Source: Mermis nigrescens
Taxonomy: Eukaryota; Nematoda; Enoplea; Mermithida; Mermithidae
Direction of reading: 5' to 3'
Assembly: GCA_036768485.1 (NCBI GenBank)
Contig: JAVLUZ010000729.1
Span: 372,001 to 436,000 of the forward strand
DNA length: 64,000 nt
Shown here: positions 36,496 through 47,163 of the stretch, piece after piece
Numbering within the stretch: the stretch's first letter is position 1
Layout: each line of letters starts with the position of its first letter
Made by a program: the position numbers and the translations under genes
Notes under the pieces: generated by a model
What the model saw: only the letters and a program-made list of their open reading frames with translations
Database searches by the model: none
Told to the model about the DNA's origin: nothing

Positions 36496-36719
36496 CCTGG
36501 GCGTGGGGGTATGCACCCCTCGAAACCAAAATACCCCCAGAATTCAATTTTTGAAAATTTTTTTCGTTTTTTTTTGCAATTTTTTGATGCGAATGAATAG
36601 TGCTTGATGAGAAACGTCGAAAAATGGTGTTTTTATCGCCATACCACCATTTTTAAGGCCATTTTTTGACCTTCAAAAAATCTCGCACCTCCCAGAATTT
36701 TCTTGCTGCCCAGGTATGC
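36496..36719 (-). mobile_element. Family A MITE, minus orientation
   Basis: From CACCTGGGCGTGGGGGTATG to TTGCTGCCCAGGTATGC. With the copy at 36096-36358 it forms an inverted pair with a 137-base spacer. Confidence 0.85.
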
Positions 36720-38147
36720 AGCGGACCCATCAAACATCGATAGACCCCAGAATTGAATTTTCGGTGCGTTTTTTGGCAATTTGGCCACACATGCGTTAAT
36801 GCTTGTGCTCAATTTCATGAATATGGAATAATAAAATGGAATGATCACGAAGGTAAGTATAACTAAATTTATTTTAAAAAATCCAACAGCTGAAATCTAA
36901 CATGGGAACAACAATAATAACAACAAAGCGTATTCGCAAACGCTTTACACTGCGTGCATAGAATGGTTAGTTGTCTTGAAAATATATATAAAGTGCCTAC
37001 ACGCTCATTCACTCGCTTTTTCTCTGATGATAAAAATATAAAATTGTCTGAAAAATCTAGGAACATTATCAGTAGCTATGACAAATGCTGATAAATATAA
37101 TACAAATAATAATTATTTTGTTAATTTTGAAAGTATAAATAGCCAAATTTTTATTTACAGAACAGATGACAACCCTTGACCAGTGCGCATTCAATATGGA
37201 ATGGGGTTTCTGGGGTCTGGAATCACAGAATCTGAAAGGCTACCCCAAAATCGACAGACCCCCAAAATTTAATTTTCGGCGCAATTTTTGGCAATTTGAA
37301 CCCAAAAAATTTTGTTATCACCCATGTACTGTGACCACTGACCACCATACATAGGCGTAGGGGAGCTTGTACCCAATCCCACAGAAGTTGAAACCCCAAA
37401 AAGTGTAAACCCCCAGAAATCTATTTTCAGTAACATTTTTGGCAATTTTACCCATCCTGACCCCTCCCCCCAGAATTTTCTTGCTGCCCACGTATGCTGA
37501 CCACCACTCTGGAACTCTAGCTGCAAATCCAGAACAAAAGACCAAAAAATAAAATTACGAATTTTGTTCGTTTTTCGCGATTTATGATGGTAGTAGATGG
37601 AGCTCGGTGAAAAAACGTCCAAAAAAGATGAACGAATCAATAACTTTTGGCTAAAAATTTCAGAAAGAAAAAACCCAATTAATTTTTCGTTGGAATTCGC
37701 GATAGGATCGAAAAATGACTGTCCAAGATAAACTAGGAAATAGGAGAGAAAACTATATAGACTTCATGGGCTTCAAGTACAGCCGATCCGTTTTGAATAA
37801 AAAGCTTAGATCAGACATATAATAGATCAAAATTTTGGAATGGGATAGTCGGCCATATTTGGCTAGGACATGACGTAAACGACCTTCATTTTTTGGCCAA
37901 AATGGCAAAAATAGCACTGAAAAATAATCTAAAAAGGAATTTTCAGCCAAAAACATCAGGGGATTGAAAGCCAAACAGCAGAGTTAAGGTAAATCTATTT
38001 TTTAGTGTAGTATCTTTTTCCAAGCGAAGCCAGTTTTTTATTTATTCAATAAAAGAGTAGGAAAAAGAGAGGAAAAAATCGGAATTCATGGGGTGACAGG
38101 TCGAAATTTCGGAATGGGTAAGTCAGCCATTTTAGGTGTGGTAAACA
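36720..38147. other. No gene seen; decayed repeat pieces
   Basis: Includes a related GGGGTCTAC/GGCAATTTTG-type repeat fragment at about 37190-37495 ending CTTGCTGCCCACGTATG. No exon is supported. Confidence 0.5.
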
Positions 38148-38383
38148 TACGTGGGCAGCACCAAAATTCTGGGGGTGCAAAATTTTTCAAAGGTCAAAAA
38201 ATGGCCTTAAAAATGATGGCATGGCGAAAAAAACTCAATTTATCAACGTTTCTCATCGAGCACTATCCATTGGCATCGAAAAATTGCGGAAAAACGAAAA
38301 AGTTTTGAAATTTGAATTCTGGAGGTATTTTGGTTTCTCGGGAGGGGGTGCATACCCTAACACCCCCACGCTCAGGTGTGGTG
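38148..38383 (+). mobile_element. Family A MITE, plus orientation
   Basis: From ACATACGTGGGCAGCACC to GCTCAGGTGTGG. It lies about 450 bases downstream of the mS31 stop codon. Confidence 0.88.
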
Positions 38384-38830
38384 GTAAATGATCTTCGATT
38401 TTTGGTCAAAAAGGACAAAACAGCACCTAAATATGGCCTAAAAACGCGTGTTTCCGCCCACAAAATTCGAGGGGTAGGAGGATGGGTAAGAAATCATAAT
38501 CTTTGGATGGGATCCCCATCCCCAGTTACACGTAAGCCCGGGATAATGAATGGGCAGCAACCGAATTCTGGGGGTCCGATGGGGCAAAATCGTCAAAAAT
38601 AGCATCAAAAATTCAGTTGTGGGGGTCTACCGATTTTTGGAGGTCCTCGAAAATCTCGGGGGGGGGGGTCGAACCAGACCGTCTGACCCCAATGCCCGTG
38701 TGTGCCTGGGATGCGTCAATGAACGAAAATAAAAACCTATTTTTTACTAATTTTTTCAAGAAAAAACTAGTTTTTTCTATATTTCCATAACAAAAACTCG
38801 GTTTAGACCGGATATTCGCTGAAAATTATT

Positions 38831-39568
38831 TCAATCGTCCAATAGGCTATCTTCGCTCGCTTTCATCTTCGCGATATCGGCCGTTTTATCGGCGAAATAC
38901 GCCTTGTACCATTCGATGTGCTCCAGTTTGCGTTCGAGCTTCATGTACGGATTTTTCGACAACGACACGACTACGGTGTCCAAAAATTGACGGACCGGGC
39001 CATTTTTTGGCACTCTCGGGTCGTCGATTAGGTGTTTGTCGAGAAAGACGTGTTCGTGGAAGGGGACGAATTTTTCGAAAAATCCGTACTCGTTATCAAC
39101 CGGATAAGGGGGTACTTTCGATTGCTCGGTCCACCGGATCATCTCTTCGAAACCGTTCCGCGGACCCGTATCCGCTATCCAGCGCATGTATTTCGATTCG
39201 AGCTGCTGCCATAAGGGCAGCGTGAGAGCGGCCGCATCGCCCGTTTCCGATTGGACAAGGTCGATTTTTGATTGGACGTGGTCCATTTCCGATTGGACGC
39301 TGTCAATTTCTGATTGGACAGGATCGATTTCTGATTGGACGCCGTCTAATTTCGATTGGACACTGTCGATTTCTGATTGGACGGGGTCCATTTCCGATTG
39401 GACGCTCTTGGTTTTTGATTGGACGACGTCCGCTTCTGATTGGACTGAACCGGTTTGTGATTGGACGGCGCCAGTTTCCGATTGGACGCCGTCGAACGGT
39501 GGGCGGGGCCGCTGAAACACGTTCAGTCGATCGCCCGATTGTAAGCGTATGAAATCGGTGTCATCCGA
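38831..39568 (-). CDS. mRpS31: Mitochondrial ribosomal protein mS31, terminal exon
   Basis: Encodes the conserved C-terminal block of mS31, a component of the mitochondrial small ribosomal subunit. Diagnostic stretches in order are LWQQLESKYMRWIADTGPRN, NGFEEMIRWTEQSK, YPVDNEYG, HEHVFLDKHL, GPVRQFLDTVVVSLSKNPYM and KLEHIEWYKAYF. The stop is at 38831-38833. The acceptor is probably CTTGTACAG just above 39568, giving phase 0; the frame stays open to 39793 but that part looks intronic. The first ~100 residues are twelve VQSE-type heptads, an odd insertion for this protein. The N-terminal exons, including the mitochondrial targeting peptide, are not identified and must lie at higher coordinates. 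Confidence 0.88.
   Translation of the reverse strand, partial: SDDTDFIRLQSGDRLNVFQRPRPPFDGVQSETGAVQSQTGSVQSEADVVQSKTKSVQSEMDPVQSEIDSVQSKLDGVQSEIDPVQSEIDSVQSEMDHVQSKIDLVQSETGDAAALTLPLWQQLESKYMRWIADTGPRNGFEEMIRWTEQSKVPPYPVDNEYGFFEKFVPFHEHVFLDKHLIDDPRVPKNGPVRQFLDTVVVSLSKNPYMKLERKLEHIEWYKAYFADKTADIAKMKASEDSLLDD
39245..39500 (-). repeat. 21-bp in-frame minisatellite in mS31
   Basis: About twelve 21-base units (plus-strand word GATTGGAC in each) encode heptads of the form xVQSExD. Units differ by a few substitutions but keep the frame and avoid stops. Confidence 0.92.
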
Positions 39569-40107
39569 CTGTACAAGTCCAGTAAAGCTTAAATAATACA
39601 ACATGTGAGGCTTGATCTCACGTTCAATGGCCAAAAATTGTGAGGTAGTCGACCATACATATACGTGCTCAGTATAGGAATTGGGGGAATAAGTCGGAAA
39701 ATTTTTTTTCCAAAGCGCCTTTGTGAACTTAGAAACGATCAATAAGCTATAGTGTATCTCTAGTATTCGGCAATGGTTTTTCCGGATGTACAAAGACTTT
39801 CCGAGACTGTCTTTGCACGTTTAAAGTTAAAGGACCAAAACAGTAAAATTAGGAATGCCTCGAGCCCCGCGACGGACCTTATGCTAAGATTCTCTTCTAA
39901 AATTAATCTATGCAATTGTCAACAAGCATACAAATGGTCTACTTAATAATACTGATGAATTAAAATAGCAAAATTTGATAGTTAATTTGTTTTCGCAGCA
40001 AAATGTAGCTTATATCTAAGTAAAGCGATTCAAGTTCAGAGCGATTTCCGTACTTTTGAGAAATTCAAAATTTAATTGCTGAATAGTTGTGTTTATCCGT
40101 TCAGACC

Positions 40108-40336
40108 ACAGGTGGGCGGCACCAAAGCTTGGGGAGTGGGGTGCAAAATTTTTTTAAAGGTCAAAAAATGGCCTTAAAAATGGTGGTAATGGCGAAAAAC
40201 ACCATTTTTAAACAATTTGTCATCGAGCACTATCCAATGGTCATCAAAAAATTGCGAAAAAATTTCAAAATTTGAATTCTTGGGGTATTTTGCTTTCTGG
40301 GAGCATACCTCCAAACCCCCACACCCAGGTATGGTT
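40108..40336 (+). mobile_element. Family A MITE, plus orientation
   Basis: From CCACAGGTGGGCGGCACC to ACCCAGGTATGG. It belongs to a GGTGGGCGGCACC sub-type shared with 41142-41381 and 60299-60527. Confidence 0.85.
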
Positions 40337-41141
40337 CGGACTATTAACGTATTTGTAATTCATTTGTAGTTTTACAGTTCATCTCTCAGCATAAGTTGCC
40401 TAAATCCAACGACACAGACATAAATTTTTAATTTACTCTGTCAGATCTTATAAATAAAATTCGTTTAATGTGTAAATCCTGACCGGATAGAATGCGGCGA
40501 AATGGATTAAATGATTAACATAAAAATGCATTATACGAAGTGAAATACTAATTTTGATTGATTATTCTCCGGATAAGTTGCACCTTGACCATAAAATTAT
40601 GAGCATGTAGCAATCTCATGTCGAAAAACTGACATCTTTTATTGAGAGCTCGGATAAATGTAACTGATGTATATAATAATGGCCCTAAAAATTCTCTTGA
40701 ATTCCGAAACGGTTTTCTTATTTTCACAGTTTTTCATTTAAAGCCTTTATAAGGCAAATACCCTATATTGAATCCTTTTTTAGCTCTCTTATGAAAGTAC
40801 TATTGTATGAAGTAACATTGAGGATATTAAATGTACACTTAGAGGATCAGCATACATTAGTAAACATAACATCTTGCCCAGGCCCCTATCCGGCTGAAAA
40901 GTCATCCCCAGGAGATCCATAGTGAAAATATCAGAAAATTTCTGAAATTTTTTGCGCTTTGCACCAGAATAAACGCATAGTTTTCCGCTAATCTGTTTGA
41001 AACACTGTTGTCTGATGCATAAGTCTATGCTGTTCATAAGTCAAAACCAAAAATTTAAAAAACTACTAAAAATAGTTCAAAAAGGCAAGTTTTTGCCAAA
41101 ACTGGGAGGAGTAAAAAAATCGTAGACTCTGGGAGTAACGA

Positions 41142-41381
41142 CCATACCTGGGCGTGAGAAGGTTTGGGGGTATGCATCCCCCAGGAACCAAAATATTCCC
41201 CAAGAATTCAATTTTTGAAATTTGTTTGTTTTTTCGCAATTTTTTGATGCCAATGGATAGTGCTCGATGAGAAACGTTGAAAACTTGTATTTTTTCGCCA
41301 TATCGCCATTTCAAAGGCCATTTTTTGACCATTGAAAAAATCTTGCACCCCCCCAGAACTTTGGTGCCGCCCACCTATGGT
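41142..41381 (-). mobile_element. Family A MITE, minus orientation
   Basis: From CCATACCTGGGCGTGAG to GGTGCCGCCCACCTATGG. The perfect end pair here shows the inverted repeat CCATAssTGGGC clearly. Confidence 0.88.
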
Positions 41382-41996
41382 AACGACTTTAGATAGGGAT
41401 GCTCTTCCTATACTTTGGGCTAACAAGACTTTATATGGACATATACGCAATAGTAGATTAAACACTTTTTGTGCACAATGCAGTCATGTGCAAAGGATGT
41501 GATTATGAAAATTTAACTTTTAAACAAATTTATAACCTAATTCATTTATAATTTGAAAAATTTTTAATTAAAATGATTCATCGAATAATTGTATGAATAG
41601 TAAGCGGCAAATTAGAGTTAGGTTCTCGAAAAATTAGTGAAGTTATACGTTTAAAACATGTTTTACGGGTTCTAGCATTCAAAGTTTAACAGAAATGAGC
41701 GGTTATAATACAAAGAGCGATAATTACACAGCAAAATAAATAAGAAACTAGTGAAAGCAGTTAATAACTGTTGGAATTACCAAAATTTCAACCAAAACAA
41801 ATTTTTAAACACGCAAAAATCTTCATTAAAACCGAAATCGTATCTCTAGCGCCGGAGCGCACCGGAACCCGTAGCTGCATATAAGGGGATTATGGGGGTA
41901 TTACTCACCCCTCCTCCCGCTGCGCCAGCCAGACAGATACTGTCCGGCGACTTTGAGATGGCGGAACATTTTTTGCATCATTTTTCAGGTCAAAAG

Positions 41997-42715
41997 TAGA
42001 GCTGTGCCGGGGCCGCCTTTTTTGCCGGGGCCGGGGCCGGGGCCTAGGCCCGGTGCCGGGCCTGGCCGGGGCCAATAATAGCGTGCTTTACCATGCTTAT
42101 AGTACGACCCTGCCCTACCCCTTATATGTACCTATGCATATATTCTTGCTTGTAGATATGCACGTCAAGCGTTAATATTTGTTGGGATTACAAGATATAA
42201 CAGAACATGGGCATCGGGGGATCTAAACCCCCCAGAATTCACTTTCTCCCCCCAAAAAGAATCCGCTAGACCCCCAGAAATTGATTTTCAGAATTTTTCT
42301 GTTTTTCTGCGGTTTTTTGATGCTAATGGATAGCTCTCATTGAGAAACGCGAGAAAACGGTGTTTTTTCGCTCTACCATATATTATCAGGCACTTTTTGA
42401 CTTTGAAAAATTTTGGACCCCCTAGAATTTTTGAGCTGCCCATGTATGGATTTAACTCCTCTGACTTGGATGCGTTTCTCAATGTGCTTTACTTTGCACT
42501 TTTTTTAGGCTTATTATTCTATTTGTTCTGATAGACGTAGCTGTCTGCTACCAAGCAAGCTGGAAATGCCCGTCTATATGAATTGCAATTTAAAATATGT
42601 CAATTTTGATTATTAACTAGAAATTTTCACCAATCTGACATAGTGAAATAAAGATTTGAATTAGCAAGATCTGTGGTTTGCTTGAAATTGAGTTTGAAGG
42701 TAAATCTGCCCAAAA
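41997..42715 (+). mobile_element. hAT-like element, 3'-truncated copy
   Basis: Starts TAGAGCTGTGCCGGGGCC and matches the reverse complement of 45649-46600 for most of its length (GCGTGCTTTACCATG, GACGTAGCTGTCTGC, TTGCTTGAAATTGAG). The match fades at about 42715 and no partner terminus is found. No transposase ORF. Confidence 0.7.
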
Positions 42716-43007
42716 CCAATACAAAATGCCGAGTTTTCCGGCGTTTTGAGCCGGATTCGTACTTTTATATACTTTTCTACCCAAGAAGCGCTAAAAATTC
42801 ACCAATCTCTGTATTTTTTAGCGTTAAAAGTGATATAATTCAGTCAGAATGGACTGAAAATGCTTTGAAAACGCGAAATCACCACGAAAAGAAGTTTTAT
42901 AGGCTATTTTGACCATTTCGGTCATTTAATCTACAAAAAACTTCGTGAGCTTCAAATTTACTGTTTTGGATTTCTGGGATTTTACACCCTCCTACGCCGG
43001 CCCTGAC

Positions 43008-43100
43008 CTACTACACCTATGCCGGCACCATCTCTTAAGCGCCGGCCCGGTCCTATTATGACCGGACCAATCTCATTGACGCTGGACCGGTTTCATTACC
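43008..43100. repeat. GCCGGACCGGT-type ~20-bp array, left of Polinton
   Basis: About four degenerate units (CGGCCCGGTCCTATTATGA, CGCTGGACCGGTTTCATTAC). The same units occur just right of the Polinton, so the element inserted into this array. Confidence 0.8.
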
Positions 43101-43127
43101 AAACAAAAAAGACTGAGAACACTGAAA

Positions 43128-43133
43128 AACGAC
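43128..43133. repeat. Polinton target-site duplication, left
   Basis: AACGAC immediately precedes the element start AGTAGTTAACC and is repeated at 54541-54546. A 6-bp duplication is the Polinton hallmark. Confidence 0.92.
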
Positions 43134-44002
43134 AGTAGTTAACCATGTCCCCCTAGGGCGCAACACAAAGTATAGCCAGTGCTTAAGCATAGGCTATGTT
43201 GTAGCATAGTCCTGTGTTGAAGCATAGGCTATATGTTTTGTGTTGCGGTCTAGGGATGACGTCAGTGATGACGTCACAGGGTGAGTATCCTTCAACGATG
43301 AGTATCCTGGAGGCTATTTTAAATTTGCGGATCAAGTCAACCAGGTATACTGTACACTACAGCAAGAGTGATGCAGGGGGATATACGAAAAATGGGGGAA
43401 TCTATCAGAATTTTATTTTTAGGGGATAACTGTGAACACCGCTTACCATACTAAATCCGTACAATATTCTAACTTGGGTATCACTTGACCACTTTACACT
43501 TTACACTTGAGTAGTTTACACCATATCATAAAACCGTTATGAATCATGAACCAATGGCCGGATTGAGCTGAAATGTTCAGAATATAAAGACTACATGCCA
43601 AAAATAACGTATATGGAAAATCGTGTACCGGCTTACTGTAGCTATGTTATAACACGTATTTTTGAATCAATGGCCGGATTGAGCTGAAATTTTCAGAATG
43701 TAAAGACTACATGCCAAAAATAACGTATATGGAGAATCGTGTACCGGCTTACTGTAGCCATGTTATAACACGTATTTTTGAACCAATGGCCGGATTGAGC
43801 CTAAATTTGAGAAACAGCATATACGCGAGACACAAATTCTTTACACATTGTCTTACTGTAGGTATACTGTAGCTTTCTGGATTTTCTATATCTCACAAAC
43901 TAACAGTCAAATAAAGCTGAAATTCAATAAATTAGATGTATATGAGTCAAAAATAAAGTACGCAAAATATAGTGCATGGGGTTACTGTAAGTATGCTACA
44001 AC

Positions 44003-44260
44003 ATGTATCTTTTAATTTCGCTGAGCTGGAAATTTGAGAGAATTAACAAATACGATAGAACAGGGCACCAGAACTACTATAGGCAACATTTAGTAACCCA
44101 TAGTGAGGAAAAGGTGGTTGTGAAGAAGGTTACAAAGGGTCCACAGTCTCGCACAGATCTCCCCCAACCTGAAGCTAGAGGATCACTCTGTAGACTGCAG
44201 ATCTTTTGTATGAACACACTGAAAACGTTCATAATACTTAATAAGATTATGAGACAATAA
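44003..44260 (+). CDS. TIR-borne ORF, left copy (function unknown)
   Basis: An 85-residue frame in the left TIR whose counterpart in the right TIR (53410-53697, minus) is also open over the same stretch. The conserved middle contains NYYRQHLVTHSEEK, which looks like the second half of a C2H2 zinc finger plus linker, followed by a basic KKVTKG stretch. The first half of a finger (two cysteines) is not visible. It may be an exon or remnant of a Polinton DNA-binding protein, or coincidence. The start codon is uncertain. Confidence 0.3.
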   Translation: MYLLISLSWKFERINKYDRTGHQNYYRQHLVTHSEEKVVVKKVTKGPQSRTDLPQPEARGSLCRLQIFCMNTLKTFIILNKIMRQ

Positions 44261-44296
44261 AACATGAAGATACGGGTTTAACGAAAAAACCAGACA

Positions 44297-44598
44297 AATT
44301 TTGTAAGATTTGGAAATTATTTTGTAAAATTTGGAAAAATTTTTGTAAAATTTGGAAACTTTTTTGTAAAATTTGGAAACTTTTTTGTAAAATTTGGAAA
44401 TTATTCTGTAAAATTTGGAAACTTATTTATATGGTTAAGTATAGGTGTCTTGTAGAATTTGGAAACTTCTTTGTAAAATTCTGGAAATTATTTTGTAAAA
44501 TTTGGAAATTTTTTTGTAAACTTTGGAAACTTTTTGTAGAATTTGGAAATTATTTTGTAAAATTTGGAAATTATTTTGTAAAGATTGGAAATTTCAAA
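44297..44598. repeat. ~21-bp tandem array in left TIR
   Basis: About 14 units of the form GTAAAATTTGGAAAYTWTTTT. The right TIR has a shorter version. Lys/Phe/Trp-rich frames across it are artefacts. Confidence 0.92.
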
Positions 44599-45648
44599 AA
44601 AAAACAAAAGTATTTACAGTTTGACTACCGTGGAAACCCATGAGTCAAATTTTGATGGGTACCCCCGCCAGTGGACCAGATATTTGGTCTTATTATTCCT
44701 CCTACGCATATTTAGAATTTTATCAACAATCAAAAGCTCACCTTTCTTTACATGGATTTTTTGAAGTTCCGGCTCATAAAAGACACCCTCCAATGTCTCA
44801 CCCATTTGATCTTGCAGAGTGTAAACAGGCGGTGTTCTTGCATATTTTTCTTTAATTGTGAACCACTCTTCTGTCCAATTAGGCCAAAAGCCTTTTTCAA
44901 ATGCGCGTTTTACTTTACTTATTTGTACGTTATCTCCAACATCAAATTTAAATATAATAGGTTGTCTAATGGTTCGAAATACTTTATTCAGAATTTCCTG
45001 CTCATTTTCTTCATCCACATTTGCCGGAAATGTCCCTATAGTTCGATGGTATGAATTATTATAATTTTCCAACAAATCAGCCAAAACGTCAATGTACCTA
45101 TATGTATTTTTGGCTGTAAAATATCTCCACATTTTTTCCTTTAGAGTGCGGTTAAAACGTTCTACAACACTAGCTTTTAGTTCACTTTTGGTTGTGAAAA
45201 ATGGATATCCTGAGTTTTTAGAAAATTTTGAACTTCTCTGTTGATAAATTCTTTTCCTGCATCTGTCTGCAATTTATATGGCATTCGACCGGTTCTAAAA
45301 ATTTCCTGGAATGCTTCTAGAACCGCTTTTGAAGTTTTGCTTCTGAGTGGCAAAGACCATGCGTATTTTGAAAACAAATCAATACAATTTAGTAAAAATT
45401 TATACCCACCATTGAATTTGCTCAATGACTGCAAATCAACAAGATCAGCCTGCCATTGCTCATCGATACCACTTACTAGAACTTTATTGTGTGTGAAATG
45501 CTTTTTGGCTGGTTTATGTAATGTATATGTGGGCTGCTTAGCCAGCCATGCTTTCACTTGCAAAAGTTTTAAATTAGGTAACAATTACTTTTTGCTTCTT
45601 TCGTATATTATTGATTTGCCCCAGAATAACCAGTCTTGCTATTATAAT

Positions 45649-46600
45649 TAGAGCTGTGCCGGGGCCAGTGTTATAATTGATTATAATGTAGAAAATTGAT
45701 AATGTTTTGAGCAGATATTACCTTCAAGCTCAATTTCAAGCAACACCACACATCTTGCTAATTCAAATCTTTATTTTATTATGTCAGGTTGGTGCAAATT
45801 TCTAGTTAATAATCAAAATTGACATATTTTGAATTGCAATTCATATAGCCGAGCTTTCCAGCTTGCTTGGTAGCAGACAGCTACGTCTATCAGAACAAAT
45901 AGAATAATAAGCCAAAAAAAGTGCGAAGTAAAGCTAATTGAAAAACGCGTCCAAGTCAGAGGAGTTAAATCCATACATGGCCGCTCAAAATTATAGGGTT
46001 CCAAAACTTTTCGAAGTCAAAAGTGCCTGATAATATATGGTAGGGCGAAAAAACACCGTTTTCTTGCGTTTCTCAATGAGAGCTATCCATTAGCATCAAA
46101 AAATCGCAGAAACACAAAAAATTCTGAAAATCAATTTCTGGGGCGCCTACCGGATTTGTTTTGGGGAGAGTGTGAATTTGGGGTCTAGACCATAGTGGGC
46201 AGCACCGAAATTTTGGGAGTGTGAAAAATTTCTGGGGGTGGTAGTGAAAAACACCATTTTCCGACGTTTCTCGTCGAGCACTATCCCTTGGCATCAAAAA
46301 ATCGCTAAAAAAGCAAAAAGATTTCTACAATTGAATTCTAGGGGTATTCCAACTTCTGGGGGATGCATACCCTAACCTCCCACGCCCACGTCCCAAGCCT
46401 CCCAATGCCCATGTTCTGTTATATCTTGTAATCCCAACAAATATTAACGCTTGACGCGCATATCTACTAGCAAGAATATATATGTACATAGGTATAAGGG
46501 GTAGGTAGGTCGTACTATGAACATGGTAAAGCACGCTTTACTTGGCCCTGCGCCATAGCCTCGGCCCGGCCCCGGAAAAAGGCGCCCCGGCACAGCTCTA
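45649..46600. mobile_element. hAT-like non-autonomous insertion in integrase
   Basis: 952 bases with termini TAGAGCTGTGCCGGGG and CCCCGGCACAGCTCTA and an 8-bp duplication ATTATAAT on each side (45641-45648 and 46601-46608). Terminal sequence and duplication length fit the hAT superfamily. It has no transposase and carries a nested family A MITE. A related copy is at 41997-42715. Confidence 0.88.
46193..46395 (+). mobile_element. Family A MITE nested in the hAT element
   Basis: From CATAGTGGGCAGCACCG to CACGCCCACG. It lies inside the hAT insertion, inside the Polinton, giving a three-level nest. Confidence 0.75.
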
Positions 46601-46663
46601 ATTATAATACAAGTTTTTCAATGTTCTATCCATTTTGATTATATTAAATTAATGCAATGACAA

Positions 46664-46671
46664 TACTTATA
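46664..46671 (-). promoter_or_regulatory. TATA-type motif before integrase
   Basis: TATAAGTA on the minus strand, 38 nt upstream of the integrase start. It differs at one base from the TATAAATA found before the other Polinton genes. Confidence 0.45.
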
Positions 46672-46796
46672 GATGAATGAGCAGGATTTTTTGGGTTTTA
46701 TATTTTATTATTTTTTGGGGTTTTTTATTTTTTAATCATAAATAATACTTAATAATTCAATTTTTCCTTTTCTTTCTCCAAATCTTGGGCTATATA

Positions 46797-47078
46797 TCAC
46801 CTTATAACGCTGTTTCCTGCATCCTGAGATGATTGGTTATATTCTATACATCCTGGACACATTTGTACAGTAAAATATGTACGCCCTGAATTCGTTTCAA
46901 AACAATCTTTTTCCGAACTGGCTCTTTGACAATAAAAACATAATTGAATCATGAGAGGAAACATCGGCCGTTCTAAGTTTTGCACACAAAGAGCTATTGG
47001 CGGTCTAATCGACCTGCCATACGGCTTCCTTTCCTCATCACTAAAAGGATATTTCTTAATTTTACGCACTTCCTCCAT
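46797..47078 (-). CDS. Polinton small Cys-rich (zinc-ribbon-like) protein
   Basis: 93 residues, intact, divergently placed against the ATPase gene 85 bases away. It has a basic N-terminal region (RKIKKYPFSDEERKPYGR) and two CxxC pairs (CFYC, then CPGC 27 residues later), plus one other cysteine between them. This spacing would suit a four-cysteine zinc ribbon. The minus strand carries a TATAAATA motif 44 nt upstream. I do not recognise a family. A transcription-factor-like or nucleic-acid-binding role is inferred from the motif only. Confidence 0.65.
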   Translation of the reverse strand: MEEVRKIKKYPFSDEERKPYGRSIRPPIALCVQNLERPMFPLMIQLCFYCQRASSEKDCFETNSGRTYFTVQMCPGCIEYNQSSQDAGNSVIR

Positions 47079-47114
47079 CTTTGAAAGGATTCCTAATATT
47101 TGGGAACGCTACTC

Positions 47115-47122
47115 ATATTTAT
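47115..47122 (-). promoter_or_regulatory. TATAAATA motif before the zinc-ribbon ORF
   Basis: Within GTCTATAAATATG on the minus strand, 44 nt upstream of the ATG at 47078. It faces the plus-strand box at 47133, so the intergenic strip looks like a divergent promoter. Confidence 0.6.
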
Positions 47123-47132
47123 AGACTTAGTT

Positions 47133-47140
47133 TATAAATA
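47133..47140 (+). promoter_or_regulatory. TATAAATA motif before the ATPase
   Basis: TTTATAAATATT, 31 nt upstream of the ATPase ATG. Confidence 0.6.
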
Positions 47141-47163
47141 TTAAAACAAATTACAAAAAGTAA

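Larger units (their letters stand above)
39569..41996. other. No gene seen upstream of the mS31 exon
   Basis: Holds two family A MITEs and a remnant at about 39763-39828 (TATTCGGCAATGG, ATGTACAAAGACTTTCC) that matches the end of the hAT-like MITE at 51420-52179. No further mS31 exon was found. Confidence 0.5.
43134..44753. repeat. Polinton left TIR (1620 bp)
   Basis: Reverse-complement match to 52982-54540 up to CCTTTCTTTACAT at 44753. It includes a tandem array, a shared ORF and the 3' end of the integrase gene. The length difference from the right TIR comes mainly from the array. Confidence 0.95.
44614..46633 (-). pseudogene. Polinton retroviral-type integrase with chromodomain, broken
   Basis: This enzyme would insert the element into host DNA. 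The gene starts at ATG 46633-46631 and ends at 44614. The core holds the DDE signature: D in QWQADLVDLQ, D in LQTDAGKEF and E in SVVERFNRT. A C-terminal chromodomain follows (KILNMRRRNNKTKYLVHWRG). Breaks seen: a 952-base hAT insertion (45649-46600) after codon 11, with the frame continuous across the duplicated target; a stop and frame changes near 45585-45612; and a one-base frame change near 45190 that separates the second D from the E. The chromodomain end lies inside the left TIR. Confidence 0.92.

Noticed and set aside
39186..39552. Plus-strand DWT/SDWT repeat ORFs
   Set aside because: Antisense of the mS31 VQSE minisatellite; the minus strand carries the conserved mS31 sequence.
44077..44265. 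Antisense hydrophobic ORF in the left TIR (and its right-TIR twin at 53405-53593)
   Set aside because: Overlaps the TIR ORF on the opposite strand; hydrophobic character comes from reading that ORF in reverse.
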